Shown here one piece after another: positions 13,380 to 21,769 of a stretch of 39,134 bases of DNA. Below the pieces are notes generated by a model. That model did not search any database, was not told the origin of the DNA, and was given only the letters and a program-made list of their open reading frames with translations. How positions within the stretch are numbered: position 1 is the stretch's first letter; each line of letters starts with the position of its first letter. Location: the NCBI GenBank assembly GCA_964512325.1, contig CAZEGN010000010.1:1-39134 (forward strand), in the 5' to 3' direction. The DNA comes from JACQZO01 sp964512325. Its GTDB lineage: Bacteria; Patescibacteriota; Gracilibacteria; RBG-16-42-10. The position numbers were made by a program, and so were the translations under genes.

Positions 13380-14441
13380 ATGACTTCTTCCCCCGTTTAT
13401 TCCTCTTGGCAGAAGCTGGCTTTGAACGATATCCTAGAGGAAATGTTTATGGTGCTCACCGACAAGGAGAAAGAGGTTTTGATTCGTCGTTATAGCTTAC
13501 ATAACCAACCAAAAGAGACACTGGAAAAAATTGGAGAAGGGTTTGCCGTCACTCGCGAGCGCGTTCGCCAAATTGAAAATGCGGCACTCAAAAAGTTACG
13601 TCGCACATTGGATAACACCAAGTTGAAAGAGGTCACGAAAGTGGCTTTTTCTATTTTAGATGAACATGATGGTTTGCTCCTAGAATCGAAGTTGATTCAA
13701 AAGGTTATTCAGTCTATGCCTGATGTAGCAATTGATAGCAATATTGCAAAGCTAGCACTCAGCATTGAGGAAGATATTGTAAAAATGAAAAAGAACAGCT
13801 TATTCAAACCCGCCTGGCGTTTAGATGAGGTGCAAGAAAGAATTGTTCGTGATGTAATTGATGCTGCTGATGAAGTGATGAAGAGTACGGGTGAAATTTT
13901 GTCTTTGAATGAAATCTTGGAACAATTACAAAAAAGCTATCCCATCAAAGTGTCAGCTCAATTTGTGAATTCATGTCTAGAAATTAGCAAGCTCTTTAAG
14001 CGTGTTGACTCGGGCTGGGGGCTGATGGAATGGCGCCATATTAATCCTAAGAGTATTCGCGATAAAGCTTATATTGTACTAAAGCAAGGTCAGCGGCCTT
14101 TGCATTTTATGGATATTGCTAACAAGATTATTGAGGCTGAATTTGATCATAAAATTGTTACTGTGCAGGCAGTGCACAATGAGCTTATTCGTGGTGAGCA
14201 TTTTGTATTAGTTGGGCGGGGCTTATATGCATTAAAAGAATGGGGCTATGTGGAAGGAACGGTGAGTGATGTGATTGAGCGGATTTTAAAGAAAGCACAA
14301 AAGCCATTGCCTAAATCTGAGATAGTGAAGCGTGTTCTTGCAGTACGCCAAGTGAAAATTGGAACGATAGCTCTAAACCTCCAAAAGAACCCTAAGTTTA
14401 CACGTGTTGGTCGTGCCGTATATGAATATAATGGGGTGTAG
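13380..14441 (+). CDS. Sigma region 4 / HARE-HTH DNA-binding regulator
   Basis: A 353-residue protein. Residues about 25-78 are a sigma-70 region 4 helix-turn-helix: VLTDKEKEVLIRRYSLHN, then TLEKIGEGFAVTRERVRQIENAALKKLRR, which normally contacts the -35 element. No region 2 (the -10 binding and core-binding domain) is present, so it cannot be a complete sigma factor. The middle (90-215) is helical with winged-helix-like units. Residues about 219-290 (SIRDKAYIVLKQGQRPLHFMDIANKI ... GEHFVLVGRGLYALKEWGY) match the HARE-HTH/RpoE-delta type fold, and a related unit follows (about 293-350). It is probably a transcription regulator. It has its own strong promoter and a terminator. Confidence 0.8.
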   Translation: MTSSPVYSSWQKLALNDILEEMFMVLTDKEKEVLIRRYSLHNQPKETLEKIGEGFAVTRERVRQIENAALKKLRRTLDNTKLKEVTKVAFSILDEHDGLLLESKLIQKVIQSMPDVAIDSNIAKLALSIEEDIVKMKKNSLFKPAWRLDEVQERIVRDVIDAADEVMKSTGEILSLNEILEQLQKSYPIKVSAQFVNSCLEISKLFKRVDSGWGLMEWRHINPKSIRDKAYIVLKQGQRPLHFMDIANKIIEAEFDHKIVTVQAVHNELIRGEHFVLVGRGLYALKEWGYVEGTVSDVIERILKKAQKPLPKSEIVKRVLAVRQVKIGTIALNLQKNPKFTRVGRAVYEYNGV

Positions 14442-14468
14442 GGGCGGAATTTGAGATTATAGATTAAG

Positions 14469-14500
14469 GGCTGCTGAAGAGATATTTGGCAGCCTTTTTA
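14469..14500 (+). terminator. Rho-independent terminator after the regulator gene
   Basis: The stem GGCTGC (14469-14474) / GCAGCC (14489-14494) is followed by a T run. It abuts the ligA stop codon on the other strand. Confidence 0.75.
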
Positions 14501-16582
14501 TAGTAGCTGGTTGTCGTTGTTTAAATAGGCAAGAATCTCTGTTTCATGAAGCACGGCTACCCCCAGTTCATTTGCTTTCGTTAATTTGCTTCCTGGATCT
14601 TCGCCACAGAGTAGATAGTTGCTTTTCGTACTGACGCTACTTTGAACATGGCCCCCTTGTTTTAAAATCAACTCTTTTAATTGATCACGACTAAAATGAG
14701 CCATTGTGCCCGTGATAACGAAGCTTTTGCCTGTGAAGAATGTTTGGACTGATTTTTCATAAAGCATGGCAGCTGTTGGCCGCACGCCTACGTTAAGTAA
14801 CTTATACAAAAGATCAATATGTTCTTTCTCCTGGAACCAGCTGCTAATGCTAGCTGCGATTTCAGGCCCAAAGCCATTGATATTGAGTAGTTCTTCAACT
14901 GTGATATTGAGCAGATATTGGAAATAAGGGTGAAGTGCTTGAGGAGATGTTTGTGCTTCGTAGTGTTTTATATCGTTTTGAGAAACTTGATGGCTTAAAT
15001 AAATAGCTAAATCGCGTGCCGTTTCTTCACCAATATGGCGAATGCCTAATGCAAAAAGCAGTCGCGCAAATGGTATTGTTTTTGCTGATTCAATTGCCTT
15101 AATCAAGTTCTTGATTTTTTTCTCTTTAAAGAGTGGCAGTTGAGCTAAATCTTTTTCATTGAGTAAAAAGATGTCAGCTATATCGCTACAGAGATCTAAT
15201 GCCAATAACTCATCAATCGCAGATTCTCCCATGCCATCAATGTCAAAAGCTTTTTTAGAAGTGGCATGAATAAGTTGTTCGCGATGCTGTGCAAAACAGC
15301 TTTTATTGGTACAGCGCACAATGGTGCCTTCATTTTCCTCAATAGTTGGTGACTGGCAGATAGGACAGTGTATCGGAAAAGAAAATAATTGCTCTTTGCC
15401 TGTACGTAACTCAGGTAGTACACGCAAGATTTCAGGGATAACATCCCCCGCTTTGTGAATAATGACGGTGTCACCGATACGAATATCTTTGCGTTCGATT
15501 TCTTTTTTATTGTGTAATGTTGCTCGTTTGACGGTGCTGCCAGCCAGATCAACCGGACGTAACTCTGCTACTGGTGTTAAGGCACCAGTGCGGCCAATTT
15601 GAATGGTAATGCCTTCAACAATAGTAGATGCTTCAGTGGCGGTGAATTTGTAAGCAGCCTGAGCGCGCGGCACCTTAGCAGTGTGCCCAGCCAAATTTTG
15701 CAATTCACGGTCATTTACTTTGACCACAATGCCATCAATATCAAATGGCAGTTCATCTCGAATCTTTTCAATATGGCGGTAAAACTTCTCCACGCCAGCT
15801 AAATCTGGGACCAAAGCGGTGTAAGGACTAACCATAAACCCTAGTTTGGTAAACCAGGCTAAGATATCAGCTTGTTTAGTAGGGGGATCTGGCAAATTAT
15901 TAGCGCCTAATGTGTAGACAAACATGCCCAAATCACGTTCCGCTGCGATCGTTGGATCAAGTTGACGTACTGAGCCTGCTGCTGCACTACGGGGGTTAGC
16001 AAAAGTCTCTTTATGCGCTTTTGCCAGTTTGTGGTTTAGCTTCTCAAGACTCTTTCTAGGCATATATACTTCCCCTGAAACTTCTAAAGTCAAAGGCTCT
16101 GCTAGCGAGAGGGGAACACTATATAATGTGCGAATAGTGTGCGTGATGTCTTCGCCAATTGTCCCATCACCGCGGGTCAGGGCGCGCACAAATTTTCCAT
16201 TTTCATAATGCAAGCTAATATTGAGTCCATCAATTTTCAGTTCACAGAAGTATTCCCAGCTTTTATTGGGTAATAATCGTTTCAACTTTTCCTCCCAATC
16301 CTGTAGCTCTTCAAAACTAAAAATATCTCCCAAGCTCCATTTGCGCGTTAAGTGGGGTACTTTGGGTAGCCTGCCACTTAAGACACTGCCAATCTTTTGG
16401 GTAGGAGAATCGGGTGTAATTAAGTCTGGATGAGCATTTTCCAATAAAATGAGCTCTTGTTTCAGGTCATCTCTGGCTGCCTCTGAAAAAATCTCTTCAT
16501 TTTGGGTGAAGTAGTGATAATTCCATTTATTGATTAGCTCTTTCAGCTTTTGTACACGTTCCGCAATTTCTTTAGATGCCAT
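14498..16582 (-). CDS. ligA: NAD-dependent DNA ligase
   Basis: A 694-residue LigA that seals nicks using NAD+. The start MASKEIAERVQKLKELI is preferred over an in-frame ATG 12 bp upstream. Domains: Ia (residues 1-65, with YHYFTQNEEIF), the adenylation domain with the nucleotidyl-lysine in CELKIDGLNISL (Lys116), GDGTIGEDITHT and EVSGEVYMP, an OB fold (IQIGRTGALTPVAELRPVDLAGSTVKRATLHN), a zinc finger with four Cys (CPIC ... CTNKSC), helix-hairpin-helix repeats, and a C-terminal BRCT domain (GKSFVITGTM ... GGHVQSSVSTKSNYLLCGEDPGSKLTKA-type core). The length is normal. The start overlaps the end of the deacetylase gene by 11 bp, indicating coupling. Confidence 0.97.
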   Translation of the reverse strand: MASKEIAERVQKLKELINKWNYHYFTQNEEIFSEAARDDLKQELILLENAHPDLITPDSPTQKIGSVLSGRLPKVPHLTRKWSLGDIFSFEELQDWEEKLKRLLPNKSWEYFCELKIDGLNISLHYENGKFVRALTRGDGTIGEDITHTIRTLYSVPLSLAEPLTLEVSGEVYMPRKSLEKLNHKLAKAHKETFANPRSAAAGSVRQLDPTIAAERDLGMFVYTLGANNLPDPPTKQADILAWFTKLGFMVSPYTALVPDLAGVEKFYRHIEKIRDELPFDIDGIVVKVNDRELQNLAGHTAKVPRAQAAYKFTATEASTIVEGITIQIGRTGALTPVAELRPVDLAGSTVKRATLHNKKEIERKDIRIGDTVIIHKAGDVIPEILRVLPELRTGKEQLFSFPIHCPICQSPTIEENEGTIVRCTNKSCFAQHREQLIHATSKKAFDIDGMGESAIDELLALDLCSDIADIFLLNEKDLAQLPLFKEKKIKNLIKAIESAKTIPFARLLFALGIRHIGEETARDLAIYLSHQVSQNDIKHYEAQTSPQALHPYFQYLLNITVEELLNINGFGPEIAASISSWFQEKEHIDLLYKLLNVGVRPTAAMLYEKSVQTFFTGKSFVITGTMAHFSRDQLKELILKQGGHVQSSVSTKSNYLLCGEDPGSKLTKANELGVAVLHETEILAYLNNDNQLL

Positions 16583-17360
16583 TATCAGCTGCAATTAATT
16601 GACTCACTGTAACTAAAGTAAATCCTTTTTCACGAAGTTTATCAATAATGTTGGGCAACACTTTTGCAGTGTCAGCCTTACCTAAATGCATGAGAATAAT
16701 AGCACCATTGTGGGCTTCTTCTACCGCTGTTTTTTCAATTGTTGGAGCATCTCTTAGCCAGTCCAAAGTATCAACATCCCAAAGCACGGAAATATAACCG
16801 GCATCATTAATCAAGTTGAGCATAGCCGGTGTTCTATCACCATAGGGAAAACGGAAATAGGGTTTGGGTGAATAGTTGTTTTGAGTGCGTAGGAGCGATT
16901 CCTGACTATTTACTTCTTCACGGGCTTTGCTTGTGCTGATTTTGGAGAAATGGGGGTGATTATAAGAGTGATTACCTAATTCATGCCCATCTTCAATAAT
17001 GCGAGCAACAATATCCTGGTGATTAACAATCCAGTTTCCTTTTAAGAAGAAAGTTGCTTGCACGCCTTTTTCTTTTAAGGTGTTGAGCATGGTGATACTT
17101 GGCTCTGGCTCAAAACCGTCATCAAAAGTAAGAGCAATGAGCGGCTTTTCTTTATTGCCGTGGCGTATTTCTTTGAGCTGTGCAGGAATCTGTACGTCTG
17201 GGTTGCGGATGAGCGGCGTTGCAATTGGTGGTGGTGTGTATTGTGTCGTCGCTGCGGGTGTTTTAGTAGGAAATTGGCTTAAAACATCGCTAGTGTGATC
17301 TAGCACAAAGAAGCTGAGATGCTGACCAAGAAATAGTAAAATACTAATGAGCAAACGCAT
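16572..17360 (-). CDS. Polysaccharide deacetylase (NodB homology), membrane-anchored
   Basis: A 262-residue carbohydrate esterase family 4 protein. It has an N-terminal hydrophobic segment (about 3-20, signal or anchor), a Pro/Thr linker, then the NodB domain: motif 1 ALTFDDGF (metal and catalytic Asp80/81), motif 2 GHELGNHSYNH (His131, His135), motif 3 YFRFPYGDRT, motif 4 WDVDTLDWL and motif 5 AIILMHLG. These enzymes remove N-acetyl groups from peptidoglycan or other surface glycans. It lies 16 nt downstream of htpX and overlaps ligA, within a long minus-strand transcript. Confidence 0.93.
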   Translation of the reverse strand: MRLLISILLFLGQHLSFFVLDHTSDVLSQFPTKTPAATTQYTPPPIATPLIRNPDVQIPAQLKEIRHGNKEKPLIALTFDDGFEPEPSITMLNTLKEKGVQATFFLKGNWIVNHQDIVARIIEDGHELGNHSYNHPHFSKISTSKAREEVNSQESLLRTQNNYSPKPYFRFPYGDRTPAMLNLINDAGYISVLWDVDTLDWLRDAPTIEKTAVEEAHNGAIILMHLGKADTAKVLPNIIDKLREKGFTLVTVSQLIAADNGI

Positions 17361-17376
17361 ATGGCTCTCTTAATGC

Positions 17377-18261
17377 TTAATGATTCATTTCACGTAATAT
17401 TTTAATCCGATCATCAAGTGGTGGGTGGGTTGAAAACAATTTGCTAAAGCTTGAAGCCTTCAGTGGATTAGCGATAAATAAGTGGGCAGTGGCCTTATTG
17501 GCATTGGCCATTGGTGCAGACTGTTTTAGCTTTTCTAAAGCACTAGCTAAACCTTCCGGATAACGTGTAAGGAGCGCACCGGAGGCATCAGCTAAGTATT
17601 CACGTTTGCGTGAAATTGCCAATTGGATAATGGTGGCAATAACCGGTGAAAGTACAATCAAAATAATACCTAAAATCAGGAAAACAGGATTCACATTCCG
17701 GTCTCTACTATCGCGCCGTCCTCCTAAAAAGCTGTAGCGAGTAAACCAGTCGGCGAGTAGGGTGATTGTCCCTACAAAAACAGTGACCAATGTCATAAAG
17801 AGGATGTCGTAGTTGGCAATATGACTCATTTCATGGGCCAAGACTCCTTCAAGCTCAGCTTTTGTTAGAATGGAACGCAAGCCTGTGGTGACTGCAATGG
17901 CTGAGTGTTGCGGGTTTCTCCCGGTAGCAAAAGCGTTCGCTGCTATATCCTGAATTACATAAAGCTTTGGCATAGGAATACCACTAGTGGTGGCTAGATT
18001 TTGCACCAAATGAAAAAGCTCAGGATCCTGGTCTTCCGTAATGGGCTTTGCTCCGTTGACAGCCAATGCAATTCGGTCGCTAAAAAAGTAACCCAAAAAG
18101 GCAGATAATAAGGAAAAGATGAAGGCAAAAATCAAAGTCTCGCTCCCGCCGCCGTAAATTATCCCCAAAATATGTCCAATACCAACGATCATTCCCATAA
18201 AAAGGAGGATCAATAGCACGGATCGAAACTTATTTTTAGTAATGTGTGAATAGGTAGTCAT
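17377..18261 (-). CDS. htpX: HtpX-type membrane zinc metalloprotease
   Basis: A 294-residue M48B protease. Two N-terminal membrane helices (about 13-35 and 43-61) precede the catalytic domain with LAHEMSHIANYD (HExxH at His143, Glu144, His147). Two more helices (about 155-173 and 190-213) follow, then KREYLADASGA with the third zinc ligand (Glu221). HtpX degrades misfolded membrane proteins alongside FtsH. It lies downstream of lemA, an association seen in many bacteria, with a 172-bp gap that contains a small plus-strand frame. Confidence 0.96.
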   Translation of the reverse strand: MTTYSHITKNKFRSVLLILLFMGMIVGIGHILGIIYGGGSETLIFAFIFSLLSAFLGYFFSDRIALAVNGAKPITEDQDPELFHLVQNLATTSGIPMPKLYVIQDIAANAFATGRNPQHSAIAVTTGLRSILTKAELEGVLAHEMSHIANYDILFMTLVTVFVGTITLLADWFTRYSFLGGRRDSRDRNVNPVFLILGIILIVLSPVIATIIQLAISRKREYLADASGALLTRYPEGLASALEKLKQSAPMANANKATAHLFIANPLKASSFSKLFSTHPPLDDRIKILREMNH

Positions 18262-18290
18262 GAGTGGAGTGAGAAATTAGAGAGGTAAAG

Positions 18291-18318
18291 TTCATAGTCC
18301 AGCAGTGGAGGGTATTAT
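18291..18318 (+). promoter_or_regulatory. Possible plus-strand promoter between htpX and lemA
   Basis: TTCATA (18291-18296), a 16-nt spacer and TATTAT (18313-18318). It would drive the 30-codon frame starting at 18339. Weak -35, fair -10. Confidence 0.3.
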
Positions 18319-18338
18319 AAATGGTTACCTAGTGCACA

Positions 18339-18431
18339 ATGAATAGACCACCAAATTATGCTCGTATTACTTATTTACTTCCTATGGATAACCCAGTCAA
18401 TGCAGATGAAGCTCCGCGTATCTATAGCTGA
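18339..18431 (+). CDS. Possible 30-residue peptide in the htpX-lemA gap
   Basis: A small frame of 30 codons plus TGA on the strand opposite its neighbours, ending 2 bp before the lemA stop. The peptide (beginning MNRPPNYARITYLLPMD) has a protein-like composition and no hydrophobic helix. A possible promoter lies about 20 nt upstream. Evidence that it is translated is thin: no Shine-Dalgarno sequence (none of the neighbours has one either) and no recognised family. It could also be a remnant or chance frame. Confidence 0.25.
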   Translation: MNRPPNYARITYLLPMDNPVNADEAPRIYS

Positions 18432-18433
18432 TT

Positions 18434-18985
18434 TTAAAACTTTACCTGGACATTTTCACGTTCGTTCTTGTCCTCGATTTCGAAGAATTCCTTCTTTTGG
18501 AAGCTGAACATTTGCGCAATCAAGTTGCTAGGAAATGTATCAATCTTAGTATTGAGGTCTCGTACATTGGCATTATAAAAGCGACGTGAGGCGAGAATCT
18601 TATCTTCGGTATTGGCTAGCTCTTCTTGTAATTTTAAGAAGTTCTGATTGGCTTTAAGATCAGGATAGCTCTCGCTGAGGGCGAAAACGCTTTTTAATGC
18701 TTGTGAAAGCATATTCTCGCTCTGTGCTTGGGTTTCTGGTGAGCCGCTAGCAGCTGCATTCACTGCAGCTGTTCTTGCTTCAGTTACTTTTAATAGTACA
18801 TCACTTTCATGGGTAGCGTACCCCTTTACTGTTTCTACCAGATTGGGAATCAAATCATGGCGACGCTTTAGTTGAACATCAATATCAGACCAGGCTTCTT
18901 CAGCTCTTACTCGTAAGCTAACCAAACTGTTATAAAGCATTACTAATACTGCACCAATAATGAGAAGAATAATAAACCAAGTCAT
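18434..18985 (-). CDS. lemA: LemA family protein
   Basis: A 183-residue LemA protein. It has an N-terminal transmembrane helix (about 2-20) followed by a long helical coiled-coil domain: NSLVSLRVRAEEAWSDIDVQLKRRHDLIPNLVETVKGYATHE, then LKANQNFLKLQEELANTEDKILASRRFYNANVRDLN and FFEIED, the family hallmarks. The function is unknown; LemA genes commonly neighbour htpX or PH-domain genes, as here. It lies 14 nt downstream of the PH-domain gene. Confidence 0.95.
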   Translation of the reverse strand: MTWFIILLIIGAVLVMLYNSLVSLRVRAEEAWSDIDVQLKRRHDLIPNLVETVKGYATHESDVLLKVTEARTAAVNAAASGSPETQAQSENMLSQALKSVFALSESYPDLKANQNFLKLQEELANTEDKILASRRFYNANVRDLNTKIDTFPSNLIAQMFSFQKKEFFEIEDKNERENVQVKF

Positions 18986-18999
18986 AAAATGTAAATAAA

Positions 19000-19593
19000 T
19001 TAGTTAATTGGAGTAGGATTTTCCTTGATATGATGGGCACGCGTATAATTATCACGCAACTCAATAATATTGCTTGCGACCAAACTTGGCCAGCGAACGT
19101 AGTGCATTTCAAATACTTTGCCGTCAGCTCCTGCGGTTTGAATATTGAGTGAGCCAAAATTAAGCATGCTGCCCCAAAAGCCTTTTATTTCGCTGGCTAC
19201 ATCTTGGATCTGGGCTAAATTAGCTTCTGATACCTTGCGGTTGAAGAGACGATCCTGATTAATATCTACCATTCTACGGTCAGTGAGAATGATCAAATCA
19301 AAACGATGATCAATCCATTTTACATAATAGAAAAACAGTGCAAAGAGACTATAGAGATGCATGAGTACAAAAATCAGGTTGGCAGACGTTGTATTGGGTA
19401 TGACCCAAATAAAACTGGCGATAGCGTAAATGATGAAAGGCCAAAATGTGCCAAAAAACATTGCACATAGGATAGCCAGATCGATAATCCAGTGTTTGCG
19501 AATCATGAGTTGCACATGCTCGTCGGTATTTTGTCCTGGGAATGCTTTAAGATTGGGATGGGCGGGGCGATAACAAGCTAAATGGTCGCTCAT
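19000..19593 (-). CDS. Membrane protein with bacterial PH domain
   Basis: A 197-residue protein with two transmembrane helices (about 34-55 and 68-90) and a YdbS/bPH2-like PH domain: FPGQNTDEHVQLMIRKHW before the helices, then HRFDLIILTDRRMVDINQDRLFNRKVSEANLAQIQDVASEIKGFWGSMLNFGSLNIQTAG, where the conserved tdrR, I.dv and G.l.I.TAG positions are clear. Its role is unknown, but it is often linked to envelope maintenance. The start overlaps the stop of the upstream small membrane gene as ATGA, a sign of translational coupling. Confidence 0.85.
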   Translation of the reverse strand: MSDHLACYRPAHPNLKAFPGQNTDEHVQLMIRKHWIIDLAILCAMFFGTFWPFIIYAIASFIWVIPNTTSANLIFVLMHLYSLFALFFYYVKWIDHRFDLIILTDRRMVDINQDRLFNRKVSEANLAQIQDVASEIKGFWGSMLNFGSLNIQTAGADGKVFEMHYVRWPSLVASNIIELRDNYTRAHHIKENPTPIN

Positions 19594-19799
19594 ACAAATA
19601 AGTTGGTCAGATTAAGACTAAGTAGTACACGAAAACCATTAAAGGCTAAAATAATACTGACAATCACATACACAAAGGTCAAAATGCGCGATAGCCGGTC
19701 GGTTTTGGCAGCATACAGAGAGACTTGTTTGATCGCCAAAGCACTAAGTGCTGCCCAAATGATAAGAATAAAGATATATCCAAAAATAAAAGGCAACAT
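19590..19799 (-). CDS. Small two-helix membrane protein
   Basis: 69 residues with two hydrophobic helices (about 3-24 and 38-61) joined by a short polar loop (AAKTDRLSR). No family recognised. The stop overlaps the start of the PH-domain gene (ATGA), and it appears to be the first gene of the run that continues through lemA, htpX, the deacetylase and ligA. Confidence 0.7.
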   Translation of the reverse strand: MLPFIFGYIFILIIWAALSALAIKQVSLYAAKTDRLSRILTFVYVIVSIILAFNGFRVLLSLNLTNLFV

Positions 19800-19856
19800 G
19801 AAAAATTAAGTGAAACATATCAATTCCACTTTATGGCAAAATTTATTTCGATGCAA

Positions 19857-20072
19857 TTAGGATTGGCTGGTAGAATCTGGTGACCCTAATGCTGCTTGTG
19901 CGCGCTTGCGAATCTCAGCTGCCACATCATGAGCGTCTGCCTGAGTAGCAATTCCCGCATCAACACGAGCTTTTAAGCTTTCTTGAAGATTGTAGCTTGT
20001 TGTGGAACCAGTTAGCCCTAGCAGCAACAAGAGAGTGCCCCAAATGGATTGTCTTTTCTCTGGTGTCTTCAT
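19857..20072 (-). CDS. Small membrane-anchored protein, unknown function
   Basis: 71 residues: a basic N-terminus, one hydrophobic segment (SIWGTLLLLLGLTGS, about 9-23), then a polar Ala/Asp/Glu-rich helical region ending in Ser/Thr. It has a near-consensus promoter of its own, which supports its reality. No family recognised. It may be a secreted or membrane-tethered peptide. It sits about 58 bp upstream of the minus-strand run beginning at 19799. Confidence 0.6.
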   Translation of the reverse strand: MKTPEKRQSIWGTLLLLLGLTGSTTSYNLQESLKARVDAGIATQADAHDVAAEIRKRAQAALGSPDSTSQS

Positions 20073-20113
20073 GGTGGTAATTGGGGCTCGTTAATGAGTA
20101 AAATCACTTTTAC

Positions 20114-20142
20114 TTTATACTGTTTTATTGGCTTGTTGTCAA
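20114..20142 (-). promoter_or_regulatory. Sigma-70 promoter for the 71-residue protein
   Basis: On the minus strand, TTGACA (20137-20142), a 17-nt spacer and TATAAA (20114-20119). The leader is about 35 nt. One of the best consensus matches in the window. Confidence 0.75.
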
Positions 20143-20198
20143 TGTTTTAAACTGTCTTTTCCTATAGTAGTATCATTTCTGATTTCTAGCCAATATTT

Positions 20199-20747
20199 AT
20201 GTTGCTTGCCCCTACATGGAATTTGTTCATCATTATTCTCTTTACTGTTATTGTTGCGTATAGTCTTATTATTGGTGCGGGGCGGACAGCGAAGATAATC
20301 ATTGCTTCCTATATTGCCATTCTGGCAGCAGATGGGCTGGGAAACTTATTGTATGTGTTTCTTACTAATCCCAATCGTGTATTTTCTTTAGTTGCGGTAC
20401 AGTCGGCAAGTCAATCTTTGGTGGGTTTTAAGATATTGCTTTTTATTGTTTTGATCATCGCATTAGTATTACGTGGTAGCTTTGACGCTACTGTTGAACC
20501 GAAAGGATCATCGATTTGGGTTTTTATTGTGAATATATTGCTCGGTGTTTTGAGTGGCGGTCTCATTGTGAGTGCTATTTTAGTGTATTTCTCTGGAGGG
20601 TCTTTCTTGCCTAGTCTTGGTTTCACACCAACGGATTTAGCGAAAACAATTTATGAACAGTCTCCAGTTGCTCGTATTATGATTGATCAAAATAGCATTT
20701 GGTTTTCTGTTCCTGGCTTAGTCTTGCTATTACGATCATTTTTATAA
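20199..20747 (+). CDS. Polytopic membrane protein, unknown function
   Basis: 182 residues with about four to five hydrophobic helices (about 8-25, 33-53, 75-92, 106-128, 164-181). The first part (AYSLIIGAGRTAKIIIASYIAILAADGLGNLL) has the look of a CvpA-like helix pair, but the match is too weak to name. It lies 9 bp before an alpha/beta hydrolase gene, so they probably form an operon. Confidence 0.7.
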   Translation: MLLAPTWNLFIIILFTVIVAYSLIIGAGRTAKIIIASYIAILAADGLGNLLYVFLTNPNRVFSLVAVQSASQSLVGFKILLFIVLIIALVLRGSFDATVEPKGSSIWVFIVNILLGVLSGGLIVSAILVYFSGGSFLPSLGFTPTDLAKTIYEQSPVARIMIDQNSIWFSVPGLVLLLRSFL

Positions 20748-20756
20748 GCGCATTTT

Positions 20757-21623
20757 ATGACTGGAGAGCTGGTAAGAGTACAGACGAAAGATGGCATACA
20801 GCTAACGGGTTTTTATAAAGAGGGCAGTAAAGAAAAAAACTTCCTTATTCATATGCATGGCTATGCTGGTACCTTTTTTGGTAATCAGTTTGTTCATACC
20901 ATTGCGCAAACTGTGACCCAGAATGAATATGGATTTTTAACGGTAGAGACTCGTGGATCATATGGTGACCATGGATTTAAATCCGAAAAACACGGCTACA
21001 AACGCTATGGCGGTGACCACGAATTGCTCGAAGAGGCCTACTTGGACATTGATGCCTGGGTGAATTTCGCATTAACTCAGGGCTACACTAAAGTGGTGCT
21101 GCAAGGGCATTCTTTGGCTACTTTTAAGCTGATAAGATATTTAATGGAAGGTGTGCATAAAGATGTGGTGGCTAGGGTGGTGCTATTAGCACCTTTTGAT
21201 AAAGAAGGCTGGCTTGTCTTTCAAAATCAAAATTGGAAAGAGCTAAAGCAAATAGCCGAGCAGATGGTGGCGGAAGGCAGGGGAGAGGAAACTATTCCCG
21301 CACAATGGCGGAGTAATACTTTAAGCTATCAGACTTTTCTTTCTTGGTATAAAGATGATCAATTTAATCAGATATTTAGTTTTTATCGAAAGCCATACCA
21401 GTCCAAATTTTTGCAAAGTGTTAATTTGCCTATATTGGTAATTGTTGGTGCAGAGGATGAATATCTAGCAGTTCACCAAAAAGGAAATTATGCTGCTGTG
21501 CTCCATGAACTGATGGGGCAAATGCAAAAAGGTGAATACATGTTGCTTCCAGGCGCAAAGCATTCTTTTCGTGGGCAGGAGCAAATTGTCGCTGAGCGAA
21601 TACAGCAGTTTCTAGCAGAATAG
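20757..21623 (+). CDS. Alpha/beta hydrolase
   Basis: A 288-residue alpha/beta-fold hydrolase. The oxyanion-side motif HMHGYAGTFFG follows the second strand; the nucleophile elbow is VLQGHSLATFK (Ser in GHS); the acid is in LVIVGAEDEYLA and the catalytic His in LPGAKHSF, so the triad is complete and in order. There is no signal peptide, so it is cytoplasmic. The substrate is unknown; it looks most like esterase or DUF1749-type members. Cotranscription with the upstream membrane-protein gene is likely. Confidence 0.85.
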   Translation: MTGELVRVQTKDGIQLTGFYKEGSKEKNFLIHMHGYAGTFFGNQFVHTIAQTVTQNEYGFLTVETRGSYGDHGFKSEKHGYKRYGGDHELLEEAYLDIDAWVNFALTQGYTKVVLQGHSLATFKLIRYLMEGVHKDVVARVVLLAPFDKEGWLVFQNQNWKELKQIAEQMVAEGRGEETIPAQWRSNTLSYQTFLSWYKDDQFNQIFSFYRKPYQSKFLQSVNLPILVIVGAEDEYLAVHQKGNYAAVLHELMGQMQKGEYMLLPGAKHSFRGQEQIVAERIQQFLAE

Positions 21624-21715
21624 CTGATTTAGCGGCTTGAATTGAGAAAGTTAGGTGTAAGAGTTTAAATTGCATAGTTTTTACAAATAGCTACAATAGA
21701 ACTGTAGTACTGATA

Positions 21716-21743
21716 TTGACAAATGCATTTTTTGTTTTATTAT
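21716..21743 (+). promoter_or_regulatory. Sigma-70 promoter for the Pro-rich protein
   Basis: A perfect -35 TTGACA, a 16-nt spacer and a -10 TATTAT. The leader is about 20 nt before the ATG at 21770. Confidence 0.65.
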
Positions 21744-21769
21744 TGAAGCTTAAGTTTTAAAAATTAAAT

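Noticed and set aside
19600..20072. Opposite-strand open frames around 19582-19809
   Set aside because: They mirror the small membrane-protein gene, have no promoter, and lack coding character compared with the minus-strand frame, which has the ATGA coupling.
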